Positions 26,936 through 36,986 of a stretch of 64,000 nt of DNA are shown here, piece after piece. The translations under genes were made by a program, and so were the position numbers. Source of the DNA: Pedobacter riviphilus. Its GTDB lineage: Bacteria > Bacteroidota > Bacteroidia > Sphingobacteriales > Sphingobacteriaceae. The notes below the pieces were generated by a model that made no database searches, was not told the DNA's origin, and worked only from the letters and a program-made list of their open reading frames with translations. The stretch's first letter is position 1; every line of letters starts with the position of its first letter. The DNA is taken from the NCBI RefSeq assembly GCF_014692875.1, contig NZ_CP061171.1:1364001-1428000 (forward strand). The letters are read 5' to 3'.

Positions 26936-27957
26936 GATCTGGTTAATTTAAATTCAATGCCTGTCATTTTTTCTGTTAATTCCCATAGTCTTTTGGCGCT
27001 ACTTTCATCCAGCGAATAGTCCATTACACCACTTTGATGCAATTTAGCGTTGGTTTGAATGGAAGTATCGTCTGATAACAATTCAGCGATATCAGCATCT
27101 TCACAGTAAACGCCGCCAATGTGATTAAGCAATGGGCTGGTGGCTACCCATACCGAAGTTGCAGCACCCTGTGGAATAGTTTTAAGGCTGGCCAATATTT
27201 CTGGGCGGATGTTCCCGTTTTCATCAAAAAAGCCCATCTGTTTAAATAATTCTATGTCGGCATCTCTGGCCAGTTCAGTTCCGGCAATCGATCCAGGATG
27301 CAGCGAGTAGGCCCTTACCTGATGTGCTTTTGCACGGTTATCCAATTCCAGAGCAAACAGGTTACTGGCTGTTTTTGACTGGCCATACCCAAGCAGTGTT
27401 TGGTACTCCCTTTGTTCGAAATTGGGATCATCGAAATTAAAAGCTGCCATATGATGCCCCAGTGAGGAAACATTAACTACGCGAGCGCCTTTAGCGTTCT
27501 TAAGTGCCGGCCATAGTTTTGCAACCAGTTGAAACTGTCCAAAGTAATTTGTTGAAAGTTGAGATTCAAATCCGCGGCTATCCCGTTGTAAGGGCACCCA
27601 CATGATTCCAGCATTGTTGATTAAAATATGGAGCGGTCTGCCTGTTGCCAAGAATTTTTCAGCAAAAGCATGAATAGTTTCGGGCTTTGCAAGATCCATT
27701 GCCTCAATTTCTACGTTTGGAATACCTTCCAGGTTTTTCTTTGCTTTTTCAATATCTCTGGCTGGTACAATCACAGTTGCTCCTGCTGTTGCCAATACTT
27801 TTGTAGTTTCCAGACCGATACCGGCATTACCGCCGGTTACAATGGCAATTTTTCCTTTAAGATCAATGCCTTTGATGACTTCTGTTGCTGTAGATGTGGC
27901 GCTAAAACCTGAACCCAGTGGGTGTTGTAATGCGCCTTGATAATTGTTTGTTTCCAT
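26932..27957 (-). CDS. Short-chain dehydrogenase, retinol-dehydrogenase/WWOX-like
   Basis: A 341-residue SDR of the longer, retinol-dehydrogenase-like type. It has an N-terminal extension, cofactor motif TGGNAGIGLETTKVL at about 42-56, NNAGIM, catalytic Ser in VVNVSSLGHH and GYGQSK in place of the classical YxxxK region (Tyr and Lys retained), followed by SLHPGSIAGTEL. It is the first gene of the operon and is followed by a second SDR with a 4-bp overlap and an AraC gene. Three 15-bp direct repeats lie 56-113 bp upstream of its start. Likely NADP-dependent; substrate unknown. Confidence 0.88.
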   Translation of the reverse strand: METNNYQGALQHPLGSGFSATSTATEVIKGIDLKGKIAIVTGGNAGIGLETTKVLATAGATVIVPARDIEKAKKNLEGIPNVEIEAMDLAKPETIHAFAEKFLATGRPLHILINNAGIMWVPLQRDSRGFESQLSTNYFGQFQLVAKLWPALKNAKGARVVNVSSLGHHMAAFNFDDPNFEQREYQTLLGYGQSKTASNLFALELDNRAKAHQVRAYSLHPGSIAGTELARDADIELFKQMGFFDENGNIRPEILASLKTIPQGAATSVWVATSPLLNHIGGVYCEDADIAELLSDDTSIQTNAKLHQSGVMDYSLDESSAKRLWELTEKMTGIEFKLTRS

Positions 27958-28012
27958 TATTAATTTAATTAAATGTATAGGACAAATTTAGGCGGCTATC
28001 CTTAAGCAGATT

Positions 28013-28070
28013 TTGTTTAGCGTGTCAATTTACTTTGTTTAGAAGGTCAGTTTTTTTGTTTAGCGTGTCA
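28013..28070 (-). promoter_or_regulatory. Three phased direct repeats, putative AraC operator of the SDR operon
   Basis: TTGTTTAGCGTGTCA occurs at 28013-28027 and 28056-28070, with a variant TTGTTTAGAAGGTCA at 28035-28049. Periods are 22 and 21 bp, two helical turns, as in AraC-family operators. The array begins 56 bp upstream of the first SDR start. Confidence 0.65.
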
Positions 28071-28979
28071 GATATAGGATGATTTATGACCAGGCTACTT
28101 TTCTGCTTTCAAGATTCGAAAAACTGTCTTTTTCAATCAATTCACCTGCAAAGTGGTTTTAATTACGCAGAACAAAACGCTCGGATTACCCTTGGTAGGG
28201 GGGTAAATTTTAGTATTCCAGCTGTGTAGCACATTTTGACTCTGTTTTAGGATGAAGTGTAATAGCTAAAATAACATGAGTTCAGGATAAAGAAATAGTT
28301 AAAAAACAAGAGTAAAAGGTGTTGTTTTTGTATTTTTTAATATTTGAAAATCAATTTATTAACAATTAAAATTTAGCTTAGGTAAGCACAAAAGGACTTT
28401 TCGAAACTGCGTTATAAAATTGAAAACGGGACCAGATAGATGGAGGTTCAATGATTAAAATCTTCCGCTTACAGTTGGTTCAGCCTTGAATAAAAGTGAG
28501 CTATGAGTGGATAAAACACCCAGTGTGGGCCCTTCATAGGGCAAAGAATATCCAAAGATCTTTTGTCCTTTTTTATTGTCCCAAATTTTCAGCTTGATCC
28601 CAAATTTGGTTTTACAGGCTATAGGAGCTTTAACTGCAGGTGCTACTACTAACAAGGTTAGCTAAAGCAGTTTAAAGGATTTTGTATTTGCCCAAAAAGC
28701 AGGTGCGAAACATCAAACGACCAACTTCCATTTTAATTCAAAATTGTATTAATCACTAAATCTGGCCGGAGTCGTTTCTATAAAACCAATACTGCTTTCT
28801 AATAATGGATAAATTTACACAATCGTTTGCGCAAAAAAAATACAAATATATTGTTGTAAATTTAGCTTACTATAGATTTTTAAAGAGTTTGATTGTAAAA
28901 CTTATGGAGCTTTATGAGTATCAATATGATCATAGTTCAGACGTGAAACGTTTGATTAATTAGTATTATTACAGTGTCT
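28071..28979. other. Gene-poor stretch with one decayed reading frame and palindromes
   Basis: Apart from the remnant at 28455-28655 no gene is supported. TTTGCGCAAA (28823-28832) and AAACGTTT (28946-28953) are perfect palindromes upstream of the ECF sigma gene; the second matches the core of the LacI-type operator at 5836-5843. The stretch is AT-rich and probably contains the sigma-gene promoter. Confidence 0.4.
28455..28655 (-). pseudogene. Decayed small secreted-protein gene
   Basis: A 66-codon minus-strand frame from a TTG reads LVVAPAVKAPIACKT and then polar, beta-rich sequence ending PTVSGRF. It resembles the end of a signal peptide plus a short mature protein. Just upstream, CTG-CTT-TAG-CTA continues the hydrophobic segment only if frame errors are allowed, and no ATG is in frame. 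This suggests a broken gene for a small exported protein; family unknown. Confidence 0.3.
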
Positions 28980-29561
28980 ATGCCCAATAGAAGTTCTTTA
29001 AGCGACAATGAGTTAATTGAGTTGATAAAAATTGGCGATCAAGCAGCATTTGCTGAAGTTTATGAAAGATATTGGACAATGTTATTTTTGCATGCCCGCA
29101 ACCTTTTAAGGCAAAATGAGGAGGCTGCAGATATTGTACAGGAGTTGTTTACAGGTTTATGGTTAAAGTGTAGATCGTTGGAACTGAATACTTCTCTTTC
29201 TTTTTATTTATATAAGGCGGTTAGAAATAAGGTTTTCGATCACCTTAAGCATAAAAAGGTGATGAATGATTATCTAAAATCTATAAATGATTTTATGCTT
29301 GAAGAACATTTTACTTCTGATCATTTATTAAGAGAAAGGGAATTGGGTATTATTATTGAAAATGAAATTAATGCACTTCCTTCAAAAATGCGTGATGTAT
29401 TTGTACTGAGTCGCAAGCAACACCTTTCCTATCAACAAATTGCAATTGAATTAAAAATTAGTGAGCATACCGTTAAAAGTCAAATAAGCAATGCTTTGCG
29501 GATTTTACGAAAAAAAGTTGGTGCATCTTCATTCTTAATCTTCTATCTAATACATCGTTAG
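28980..29561 (+). CDS. ECF-type RNA polymerase sigma factor
   Basis: A 193-residue sigma-70-family ECF factor: region 2 at about 20-85 (AAFAEVYERYWTMLFLHAR, EEAADIVQELFTGLW) and region 4 at about 130-180 (LPSKMRDVFVLSRKQHLSYQ, ISEHTVKSQISNALRILRKK). I took ATG 28980; a GTG at 28974 would add two residues. It is followed by FecR, an STN-containing SusC, SusD and a DUF3823 lipoprotein, so it is the trans-envelope signalling sigma of this locus. Confidence 0.92.
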   Translation: MPNRSSLSDNELIELIKIGDQAAFAEVYERYWTMLFLHARNLLRQNEEAADIVQELFTGLWLKCRSLELNTSLSFYLYKAVRNKVFDHLKHKKVMNDYLKSINDFMLEEHFTSDHLLRERELGIIIENEINALPSKMRDVFVLSRKQHLSYQQIAIELKISEHTVKSQISNALRILRKKVGASSFLIFYLIHR

Positions 29562-29648
29562 ATTATTTTTTAATCTTTTTTTAACATTCATCTCATACTC
29601 GGGTAAAAGTAAATCGTCTTAACGTGAAATTAAGCGAGAAACTTTCTG

Positions 29649-30788
29649 ATGAACCAAATAGAACTACAATCTTTACTCGAAAAATATTTAAAAGGAAACT
29701 GTACTCCTAACGAAATTGTATTGCTAGAAAGTTGGTATCTCGCTAAATCCAAACAAGATAAATTACCAATAGAGGAGAAAGAACTCCTTTTATATAAGGA
29801 GCTGATCTGGCAAAATATTCAGCCGAATATAGATGTTATAGAAAAGCCGGCAACAAACCATTATCGCTTTTGGATAGGAATATCTGTGGCCGCCTCTATT
29901 ACTTTTGCATTATTTATTGGAGGTTATTATTTAATTAGATATCAATCAAAAGAACGCGCCAGCGCGCAATTAAAGCAAGATATTTTACCGGGAACAAATA
30001 AAGCAATACTGGTTCTTTCAAATGGCAAGCAAATTAGCTTAGCCAGTGTACAAGCAGGAGTTATTGCACAGGAAGGAAGCATTACTGTTAAAAAACAGGG
30101 CACAAATATTTTAAGTTATAAACAACTTTCCAGTGGTAATATTGGTAAGTCGCTTGCTTACAATACAATAAGTACTCCTAATGGTGGCCAGTGGCCTGTA
30201 ATTGAACTGCCAGATGGAACAAGGGCCTTTCTCGATGCCGCATCATCCATTTCTTTTCCAGTGTCTTTTAGCAAGGAGCGCAAAGTTGCCATTACCGGGC
30301 AGGTCTATTTTGAGGTAGTTCATGATTCGAAAAAACCTTTCCGCGTAACCGTTAAAGGTATAACTATTGAAGATTTAGGTACATCTTTTAATATAAATGC
30401 ATATGATAACGAATCTGCGATTAAAACAACCTTAATAGAAGGGAGTGTAAGCGTTGCGAAAAGAAATCAAACATTAATAATAAAACCTGGAGAGCAGGCG
30501 CTAGCATCCGCCGGAAATGAAAACATTCTAGCTAAGCAAGTAGACGTTGATGAAATAATTGCCTGGAAGAATGGATTATTTCAGTTTAACCATACGAATA
30601 TTGATGTGGTTATGCGACAGATTGCAAGATGGTATGATGTAGAAATTGTTTATAAAGAAGATGTTTCTGACATCTCTTTTACAGGTAGCCTCTCTCGCAA
30701 CTTAAAATTATCCAAATCGTTGCAAATACTCAGTATTACTGGCCTTCACTTTAAAATAGAAGGCGAAAAAATTATAATAACAGCCTAA
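29649..30788 (+). CDS. FecR-family anti-sigma factor
   Basis: An intact 379-residue FecR: cytoplasmic sigma-binding segment (1-75), one transmembrane helix (FWIGISVAASITFALFIGGY, about 77-97), periplasmic FecR domain (GQVYFEVVHDSKKPFRVTV, DLGTSFNINAYD) and C-terminal STN-like domain introduced by AWKNGLFQFNHTNIDVVMRQ. It would hold the sigma factor at the inner membrane until the STN domain of the neighbouring SusC signals ligand binding. It is a useful in-window reference for the frame-broken FecR at 9015. Confidence 0.92.
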   Translation: MNQIELQSLLEKYLKGNCTPNEIVLLESWYLAKSKQDKLPIEEKELLLYKELIWQNIQPNIDVIEKPATNHYRFWIGISVAASITFALFIGGYYLIRYQSKERASAQLKQDILPGTNKAILVLSNGKQISLASVQAGVIAQEGSITVKKQGTNILSYKQLSSGNIGKSLAYNTISTPNGGQWPVIELPDGTRAFLDAASSISFPVSFSKERKVAITGQVYFEVVHDSKKPFRVTVKGITIEDLGTSFNINAYDNESAIKTTLIEGSVSVAKRNQTLIIKPGEQALASAGNENILAKQVDVDEIIAWKNGLFQFNHTNIDVVMRQIARWYDVEIVYKEDVSDISFTGSLSRNLKLSKSLQILSITGLHFKIEGEKIIITA

Positions 30789-30848
30789 CTTAAAAACAAC
30801 TAAACTAACCAAAATAAGAACTATGGAAAAATAAATACCAAACAAGTA

Positions 30849-30912
30849 AAGGTTAAAGAAAAATACCGGAAAGTGGTGGAACACTCCCCGGCAAAAGATC
30901 TGAGTTAACCTT
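30849..30912 (+). other. Nested hairpin leader between fecR and susC
   Basis: The outer arms AAGGTTAA (30849-30856) and TTAACCTT (30905-30912) pair perfectly and enclose CCGG (30866-30869)/CCGG (30888-30891) and AGTG (30872-30875)/CACT (30882-30885). There is no U-tract. It is a plausible folded 5' leader or processing site ahead of susC (start 30989). Confidence 0.45.
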
Positions 30913-30988
30913 CCTGTTTCGTTTGAGCTAGAACAGGTAAAATTATAGAGCAATATCCCTAAACATTAACCCAAACCGAACAAAAGTA

Positions 30989-33900
30989 ATGAAAATTTTC
31001 TCATTCAATTTGGTCATAGTACGCCTATGGCTACCACCCAAGCTATTAATGGTTATGAAATTAACCCTTATAATATTAATGATAGTGCTTACACAGGTAA
31101 GTGCGAAAGTATTTAGTCAGCAGATTTCGCTAAATGAAAAAAATGTGCCTTTAAGTAAGGTTTTGGAATCTATTAAAAAACAAAGTGGATTTTTAGTGCT
31201 TTACCAGGATCGTGTAATGCAAAAGGCTAATCTGGTAACCGTTCGTAAAAAGAATATTTCATTAAAGGAGGCACTTGACCATTGCTTTTCGAACCAGTCT
31301 TTAACTTATGAAATTTTAGAGAATACGATTATTGTTAAGTATAAACCTGCAGTAGAAAAAAATAAGAATCAAGAGCCTGTTAACGCTAGGTTAAACGTAA
31401 AAGGAAAAATAGTTGATGAAAGTAATAACCCTTTACCGGGTGCAAGTATTAAAGTAAAAGGTACAACCATCTCAACAGCTTCAAGTTTAAATGGAGAATT
31501 TGCGCTGAATAACCTGTCAGAAGATGCAGTTCTTGTGATTTCTTTTTTAGGTTATAACACCAAAGAAGTTCCTGCCAAAGCAAATCTTGGTACTATACAA
31601 CTTGTTCCATCTCACTCTAGTTTAAATGATGTTGTGGTGGTTGGTTATGGTACTCAAAAAAGACTAAATGTTACCGGATCTATTGCCCAGGTTAAGGGGA
31701 CTGAACTGGCAAAAGCACCTGTAGCTAATATTAGCAATTCGCTTGTTGGGCGTTTACCGGGTTTAAGAGCCATTCAAAACAGTGGAGAACCAGGGAATGA
31801 TGGCAGCACAATAGATATACGGGGTTTTGGAGCCGCACTTATCATTGTAGATGGTGTGCCAGCAGATTTTTCTCAGATAGATGCAAATGAAATAGAAAGC
31901 TTTTCAATTTTAAAGGATGCATCAGCCGCGGTATATGGTGTAAGGGCTGCTAATGGTGTAATATTGGTTACAACCAAAAAAGGAGAAATGGGAAAACCAC
32001 GCATAAACTACACAACCTATTATGGGTTGCAAAATAATGCTACAAAATACCCTGAGCTGGCCGATGCAGGTACTTTTGCCGAGCTTAGTAATGAAGGTGC
32101 CGTAAATGCATGGGTAAAATTAAATAATCCTTCGGCCGCTTTATCATTGCCTTTTACAAAAGAGCAGGTAAGTCAATATAAAAACGGCACTTTACCATCT
32201 GCAGATTGGTTTAATTCTACTATTCGCAAAAATGCACCTCAATACTATCAAAATTTAAATGTAGATGGAGGAACGGAAGATGTTAAATACTTTTTTAACG
32301 TTGGCTACCTAAATCAGGACGCTATATGGAAAAGCAATTCTACCCAGTTTAAACGGTACAATATTCGCAGCAACATAAGTGCTAAGATTAATAAACGCCT
32401 TACCGCCGAACTTAATCTTAGTGCCCGATTAGAAGACCTTAAAACACCTGGTGTATCTTCTGGCTCAATTATGGCTACACTTAAAAGAGAAAGTCCTGTT
32501 TTTCCTATTTATGCTAATGATAATACCGATTATTTGGCTCCCTCTAATGTACAGCAAAACTCTCTGGCTCAGTCTGATAACAAAATATCAGGTTATGGCA
32601 CAGATCGTACAAAGTTTTTTTCGGGCATTGCCAGGTTAACATACGATTTACCATGGGTTGATGGATTAAATGCAAAGGTTACTTATTCTTATCAAAATTC
32701 GGATGAGGCTTATAAAAGCTATATAAAGAAGTATAATTTATATAAATACAATACCGTTACTAAGACTTACGATGTTGATTATACAGCTAATGATCCAAGT
32801 AATTTAACTGTAACTGATAATCATAATGATAACCAGGCCTTACAGCTATCTTTAAACTATGTCAAAAAATTCAATAATAAACATAATGTTTCGGGTTTGC
32901 TGTTATTTGAAAGAACGCAAACAAACAGTTCTTTTCTTTCAGCATACAAAGAATTTCTGTTAGATAATTTAGATGAGTTATTTGCAGGTGTATCTAATAA
33001 TCAGAGCAATGATGGAAGCTCTGCACAAATTGCACGTGAAGGTTACGTAGGAAAGTTTAATTATGATTACTCAGGGAAATATTTGATTGAACTGGGGTTT
33101 AGATATGATGGAACTTATAAAGTAGCACCAGATCATCGATTTGGTTTTTTTCCAAATGTTTCTGTCGGATGGAGAATCAATGAAGAAAACTTTCTTAAAG
33201 ACAATAAAACTATTGATAATTTAAAGCTTAGGGCTTCTTTCGGAAAAGTGGGAGATGATGGTGGAGATAACGCAGGGGCAGCTAATTACATTATACCATT
33301 TCGCTATATCCCGGGATATAATTATCCAAATAACAATTATATTTTCGGCACTCAGCTTATTCCTGGTTTAACAACCAGCGGTTTAACCAATCCATTACTT
33401 ACCTGGTATACTTCTTATACGAGCAATTTAGGAGTTGATGTTTCTTTATGGAAAGGAATGTTAAGCGCTTCTGTTGATGTTTTTTACCGTAAAAGAGCAG
33501 GGTTGCTGGCTACACGGGTTTTAAGTTTGCCTAATACATTTGGTGCAAGCTTACCACAAGAAAATCTTAATGGCGATAATACCAGAGGTTTTGAAATTGA
33601 GGTTACACACAAAAATAAAGTTGGAGATTGGAACTATAGCATTTCGCCAAACTTAACATTTACGCGTAGTAAAAATGGTTATTTAGAGCAGAGTCCACAA
33701 ACCAGTTCACTTGGTAATTATCAAGGAAATATGACGGATAGATGGATTAATATACTAAGGGGTTACCAGGCCATCGGACAGTTTCAATCTCAGCAAGAAA
33801 TTAATACTGCACCTGTACAGGACACTCAAGGCAATAAAACCCTTTTGCCGGGAGATATTAGATACAAAGATTTAAATGGCGACGGTGTTATAGATAGTAG

Positions 33901-34426
33901 AGATCAAACTGTAATTGGCAGAGGCGCAACGCCCGAGATATTTTTCGGACTTAATCTTAACGTTAATTATAAAGGTTTTGATCTTTCGGTATTGTTACAG
34001 GGTGCATCAAATTTTAACAGGTATTACAGTGAAGAGTTGCAAAATCCGTTTTTTAACAATGCCAATACCTTATCTATGTTTAGTGATCGCTGGCATAGGC
34101 AAGATCTTTACGATCCAAATAGTGCCTGGGTTCCTGGAAAGTATCCTTCAACAATGATTTCGGGATCGCCAAATAATCAGCTTTTTTCTACTTTCTGGTT
34201 GCAGGATGCTACTTATTTAAGAATAAAGAATGTGGATTTTGGTTATACTTTTCCTAAAGAATTAATTGGAAAAATTGGCATGCGCAAGGCAAGGATATAT
34301 GTGTCAGGTCAAAATGTATTAACCTTTAGCAAGGTTAAGTTTATTGACCCTGAGCAGCCTAGCGGAAGAGGTAATTTTTATCCTCAGCAAAAGTTATGGT
34401 CGTTAGGTTTAAATGTTGGTTTTTAA
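30989..34426 (+). CDS. SusC/RagA-family TonB-dependent receptor with STN signalling domain
   Basis: A 1145-residue outer-membrane importer. After a signal segment ending in KVFSQQ come an STN domain (about 45-118: VPLSKVLESIKKQSGFLVLY, ISLKEALDHCF), a carboxypeptidase-regulatory-like domain (about 130-210), the SusC box DVVVVGYGTQKRLNVTGSI (about 213), a plug (SFSILKDASAAVYGVRAANG) and a barrel ending GLNVGF. The STN domain is the part that contacts FecR, so this receptor both imports and signals. It pairs with SusD at 34438. No CAZyme gene is in the locus, so the substrate cannot be named. Confidence 0.95.
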   Translation: MKIFSFNLVIVRLWLPPKLLMVMKLTLIILMIVLTQVSAKVFSQQISLNEKNVPLSKVLESIKKQSGFLVLYQDRVMQKANLVTVRKKNISLKEALDHCFSNQSLTYEILENTIIVKYKPAVEKNKNQEPVNARLNVKGKIVDESNNPLPGASIKVKGTTISTASSLNGEFALNNLSEDAVLVISFLGYNTKEVPAKANLGTIQLVPSHSSLNDVVVVGYGTQKRLNVTGSIAQVKGTELAKAPVANISNSLVGRLPGLRAIQNSGEPGNDGSTIDIRGFGAALIIVDGVPADFSQIDANEIESFSILKDASAAVYGVRAANGVILVTTKKGEMGKPRINYTTYYGLQNNATKYPELADAGTFAELSNEGAVNAWVKLNNPSAALSLPFTKEQVSQYKNGTLPSADWFNSTIRKNAPQYYQNLNVDGGTEDVKYFFNVGYLNQDAIWKSNSTQFKRYNIRSNISAKINKRLTAELNLSARLEDLKTPGVSSGSIMATLKRESPVFPIYANDNTDYLAPSNVQQNSLAQSDNKISGYGTDRTKFFSGIARLTYDLPWVDGLNAKVTYSYQNSDEAYKSYIKKYNLYKYNTVTKTYDVDYTANDPSNLTVTDNHNDNQALQLSLNYVKKFNNKHNVSGLLLFERTQTNSSFLSAYKEFLLDNLDELFAGVSNNQSNDGSSAQIAREGYVGKFNYDYSGKYLIELGFRYDGTYKVAPDHRFGFFPNVSVGWRINEENFLKDNKTIDNLKLRASFGKVGDDGGDNAGAANYIIPFRYIPGYNYPNNNYIFGTQLIPGLTTSGLTNPLLTWYTSYTSNLGVDVSLWKGMLSASVDVFYRKRAGLLATRVLSLPNTFGASLPQENLNGDNTRGFEIEVTHKNKVGDWNYSISPNLTFTRSKNGYLEQSPQTSSLGNYQGNMTDRWINILRGYQAIGQFQSQQEINTAPVQDTQGNKTLLPGDIRYKDLNGDGVIDSRDQTVIGRGATPEIFFGLNLNVNYKGFDLSVLLQGASNFNRYYSEELQNPFFNNANTLSMFSDRWHRQDLYDPNSAWVPGKYPSTMISGSPNNQLFSTFWLQDATYLRIKNVDFGYTFPKELIGKIGMRKARIYVSGQNVLTFSKVKFIDPEQPSGRGNFYPQQKLWSLGLNVGF

Positions 34427-34437
34427 TCAGAAAATTA

Positions 34438-36211
34438 TGAAAAAATTAAAATATATAGCCTGTTTTTGATATTGCTAACAGGTATAATATCTTGTAAAAA
34501 AGACTTTTTAGATAGAGAACCGAAAAATTTGGTTTCAGAAAATGTTGCTTATGGAAGTATAAGCGGTGTTACTGCATTAACCGTAACACTGTACGATGGC
34601 TTGCCAACAGAAGATTTTGATTACACTGTGAGCGATGAAGCTGGTTTTCCATCAACAACTACCGATGAGGCTGTACGATCTTATGTTTGGGGCAGTATTA
34701 ACAATGCTGTTATGGGAAACTGGTATGGCAATTGGAATTATTCGAGAATAAGAAGAGTAAATGATTTTATAGAAAAAATACCAAATGCAGCTATAGATAA
34801 TGATTCGAAAAAGCGCTTTTTGGCAGAAGCAAGGTTTATCCGTGCTTTTGAATACTTTTCTTTAGTAAAACGTTATGGAGGTGTTCCGCTGGTTACCAAA
34901 GTACAGGAATATAAAACCGGAGATGATGTAGCGGGTTTAATTGTTCAACGAAGTAAAGAACAGGATATTTATGATTTCATCTCAACCGAATTAGATGCTG
35001 TTGTTAACGATTTACCAGAAGATTATGGCAATGACCCGGCTAATGCTTTCCGCGTAAATAAATATGCTGCACTTGCTTTAAAATCAAGGGCGATGCTTTA
35101 TGCCGCATCAAGTGCTAAATACGGAACAGTTCAGCTTAACGGATTGGTAGGAATTACACCAGGTTTAGCCAACGCTTACTGGCAGAAAGCTATGGATGCA
35201 GCCGATTTAATTATTAAATCAGGTAAATATGAATTATATGATGTTAATGCAGATAAAGCGGCCAATTTCCAGCAGTTATTTCTAACATTGGGTAGTTCTG
35301 AAGCTATTTTTACAAAGGTTTATCAATCGCCGGATAAAGCCCATAGCTTCGATTTTTATAATGCTCCGCAAAGTTTCAGGGTAGATTATGGAAATGCAAC
35401 TAACCCAACCCTCGAAATGGTTGAGGAATTTGAATATAAGGATGGCTCTCCTGGTATATTGAAAGTAAATGATGCTGCAGGAAATCCGATTGTTTATAAC
35501 AAACCTGCCGATTTATTTAAAGATAAGGATCCAAGGATGTTTGCTACAATTTTAACACCTTTTGATTCGTGGCAGGGTGGAGTGGTCGAAATCAGAAGAG
35601 GAGTAATTGATAATGGAGTAAAGAAAACATCCGAAAGTCTGTCAGCAGTTTATCCGGCTGGAGGTACTTTTAACATTGTTGGTAAAGATGGCCCTTTAAC
35701 CACCAATGACCCTACTAAAACAGGGTTTTATATTAAAAAGTTTATGGATCCTGTAAACCGTGTTCCTTATGGAAGGTCTACCACGCCGTGGATGATTTTT
35801 CGCTATGCTGAAGTGCTGTTAAATTATGCGGAGGCTGCTTACGAACTGGGAAACAGTTCTGCAGCCATAGATGCTGTGAATCAGATCCGTAAAAGAGCTG
35901 GAATAGCTACAGTAGGTTCCATTACGATAGATAAAATCAGGCATGAACGGAAAGTAGAACTTGCGTTTGAAAATCATCGTTTCTGGGACATTCGCCGATG
36001 GCATAATGCAACCACAATCTTGACTAATACACAATTTCATGCCCTTTACCCGTGGATTATGTGGCAAAATGGAGTTGATCCGGGCAATATGAAATATACT
36101 TTCGAAAAAGCAATAGCTCCAAAACTTACACGTACTTTTCCTGAAAAATTATATCTGGAGCCAGTGCCACAGCAAAACCCGCCATATATTCAAAATCCAG
36201 GTTATCAATAA
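34438..36211 (+). CDS. SusD/RagB-family surface lipoprotein, frame break in the signal peptide
   Basis: A SusD homologue of about 590 residues. The natural start is ATG 34438 (MKKLKYIAC), but that frame stops at TGA 34468. The SusD frame begins at TTG 34466 (ILLTGIISCKKDFLDREP) with the lipobox. Adding one T to the TTTTT at 34463-34467 joins the halves into a normal SPII signal peptide (MKKLKYIACFLILLTGIISC). The body is canonical: RFIRAFEYFSLVKRYGGVPL, FRYAEVLLNYAEAAYEL, ENHRFWDIRRW. It follows SusC by 11 nt. If the break is real, translation would have to start at the weak TTG without the basic n-region and export would fail; a base-call error is more likely. Confidence 0.9.
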
Positions 36212-36235
36212 GATGAAAATATTAAAAGATATAAA

Positions 36236-36931
36236 ATGAAAAAATTATTTATATGCTTCTCTTTTTTATTGGTCGTGTTTTTAAATGCGTGTAAAAAAGA
36301 CAACTACAAATCGCCAGATGCAGAACTTTATGGAAATATTGTTGATGCAACCACAGGTAAAAATGTACCGCAACAAACAAATGTAAGTGGCGGTTATCTA
36401 CAACTTTTCCAAACAGATTATCCTAAACCAACCGCAATACAAACGGCGTTACATGTTGATGGGAGTTATACCCGCGGATTTATGTTTAGCGGTCATTACA
36501 AAGTAGTACCAACAGGTCCTTTTTTCTATCGGGATACACTAAATGTAAATGTAAATGGATCAACTAGGCTGGATATAAAAGTGATTCCATACCTTACCGT
36601 TACAAGTGAATTACTTAGTAAAACGGCTAAAAGCATTACCATTAGGGTGAAAGTTACCCAGCCCGCGCAAAACACTCAAAAAATAGCCAGAATACTGGCT
36701 GTTGCGGCAACATTTAATACAGTTGATGTTAATAACTATAATAGCAACAGGGGGCTAACCAATACGGAAGCCATTGATAATGCAGTGGTTGTAAATACGA
36801 GTTACGATTATACCATTACAGATTTAAAACCTGGTACCCTTTATTATGTTCGCGGTGGGGCCAGAACAATAAACACCGGAAGTTATTATAATTATGCACC
36901 TATGTTAATGGTCACAACTAATTCCCAATAA
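36236..36931 (+). CDS. DUF3823-type lipoprotein
   Basis: A 231-residue lipoprotein (lipobox LNAC, Cys19) of the two-domain beta-sandwich type that commonly follows SusC/SusD pairs. The first domain opens as a carboxypeptidase-regulatory-like fold (AELYGNIVDATTGKNVPQQT) and the second is fibronectin-like (ITDLKPGTLYYVRGGARTI). It starts 24 nt after the SusD stop and is followed by a terminator, so it ends the locus. A surface glycan-binding or SusCD-accessory role is likely from position; no enzyme motif is present. Confidence 0.82.
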   Translation: MKKLFICFSFLLVVFLNACKKDNYKSPDAELYGNIVDATTGKNVPQQTNVSGGYLQLFQTDYPKPTAIQTALHVDGSYTRGFMFSGHYKVVPTGPFFYRDTLNVNVNGSTRLDIKVIPYLTVTSELLSKTAKSITIRVKVTQPAQNTQKIARILAVAATFNTVDVNNYNSNRGLTNTEAIDNAVVVNTSYDYTITDLKPGTLYYVRGGARTINTGSYYNYAPMLMVTTNSQ

Positions 36932-36946
36932 ATTAGCAGCTCAAAT

Positions 36947-36986
36947 GTAATGAGCTTCGTAAAAAGAGCTCATTACTTTAATTTTT
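36947..36986 (+). terminator. Intrinsic terminator of the second sigma/FecR/SusCD locus
   Basis: GTAATGAGCT (36947-36956) and AGCTCATTAC (36967-36976) form a perfect 10-bp stem followed by TTTAATTTTT. The remaining sequence up to 37323 holds no gene apart from the promoter of the ABC-F gene. Confidence 0.88.

Noticed and set aside
28013..28070. Direct repeats as a degenerate CRISPR or an iteron origin
   Set aside because: There are only three units of 15 bp at 21-22 bp spacing next to an AraC-controlled operon; an operator fits better.
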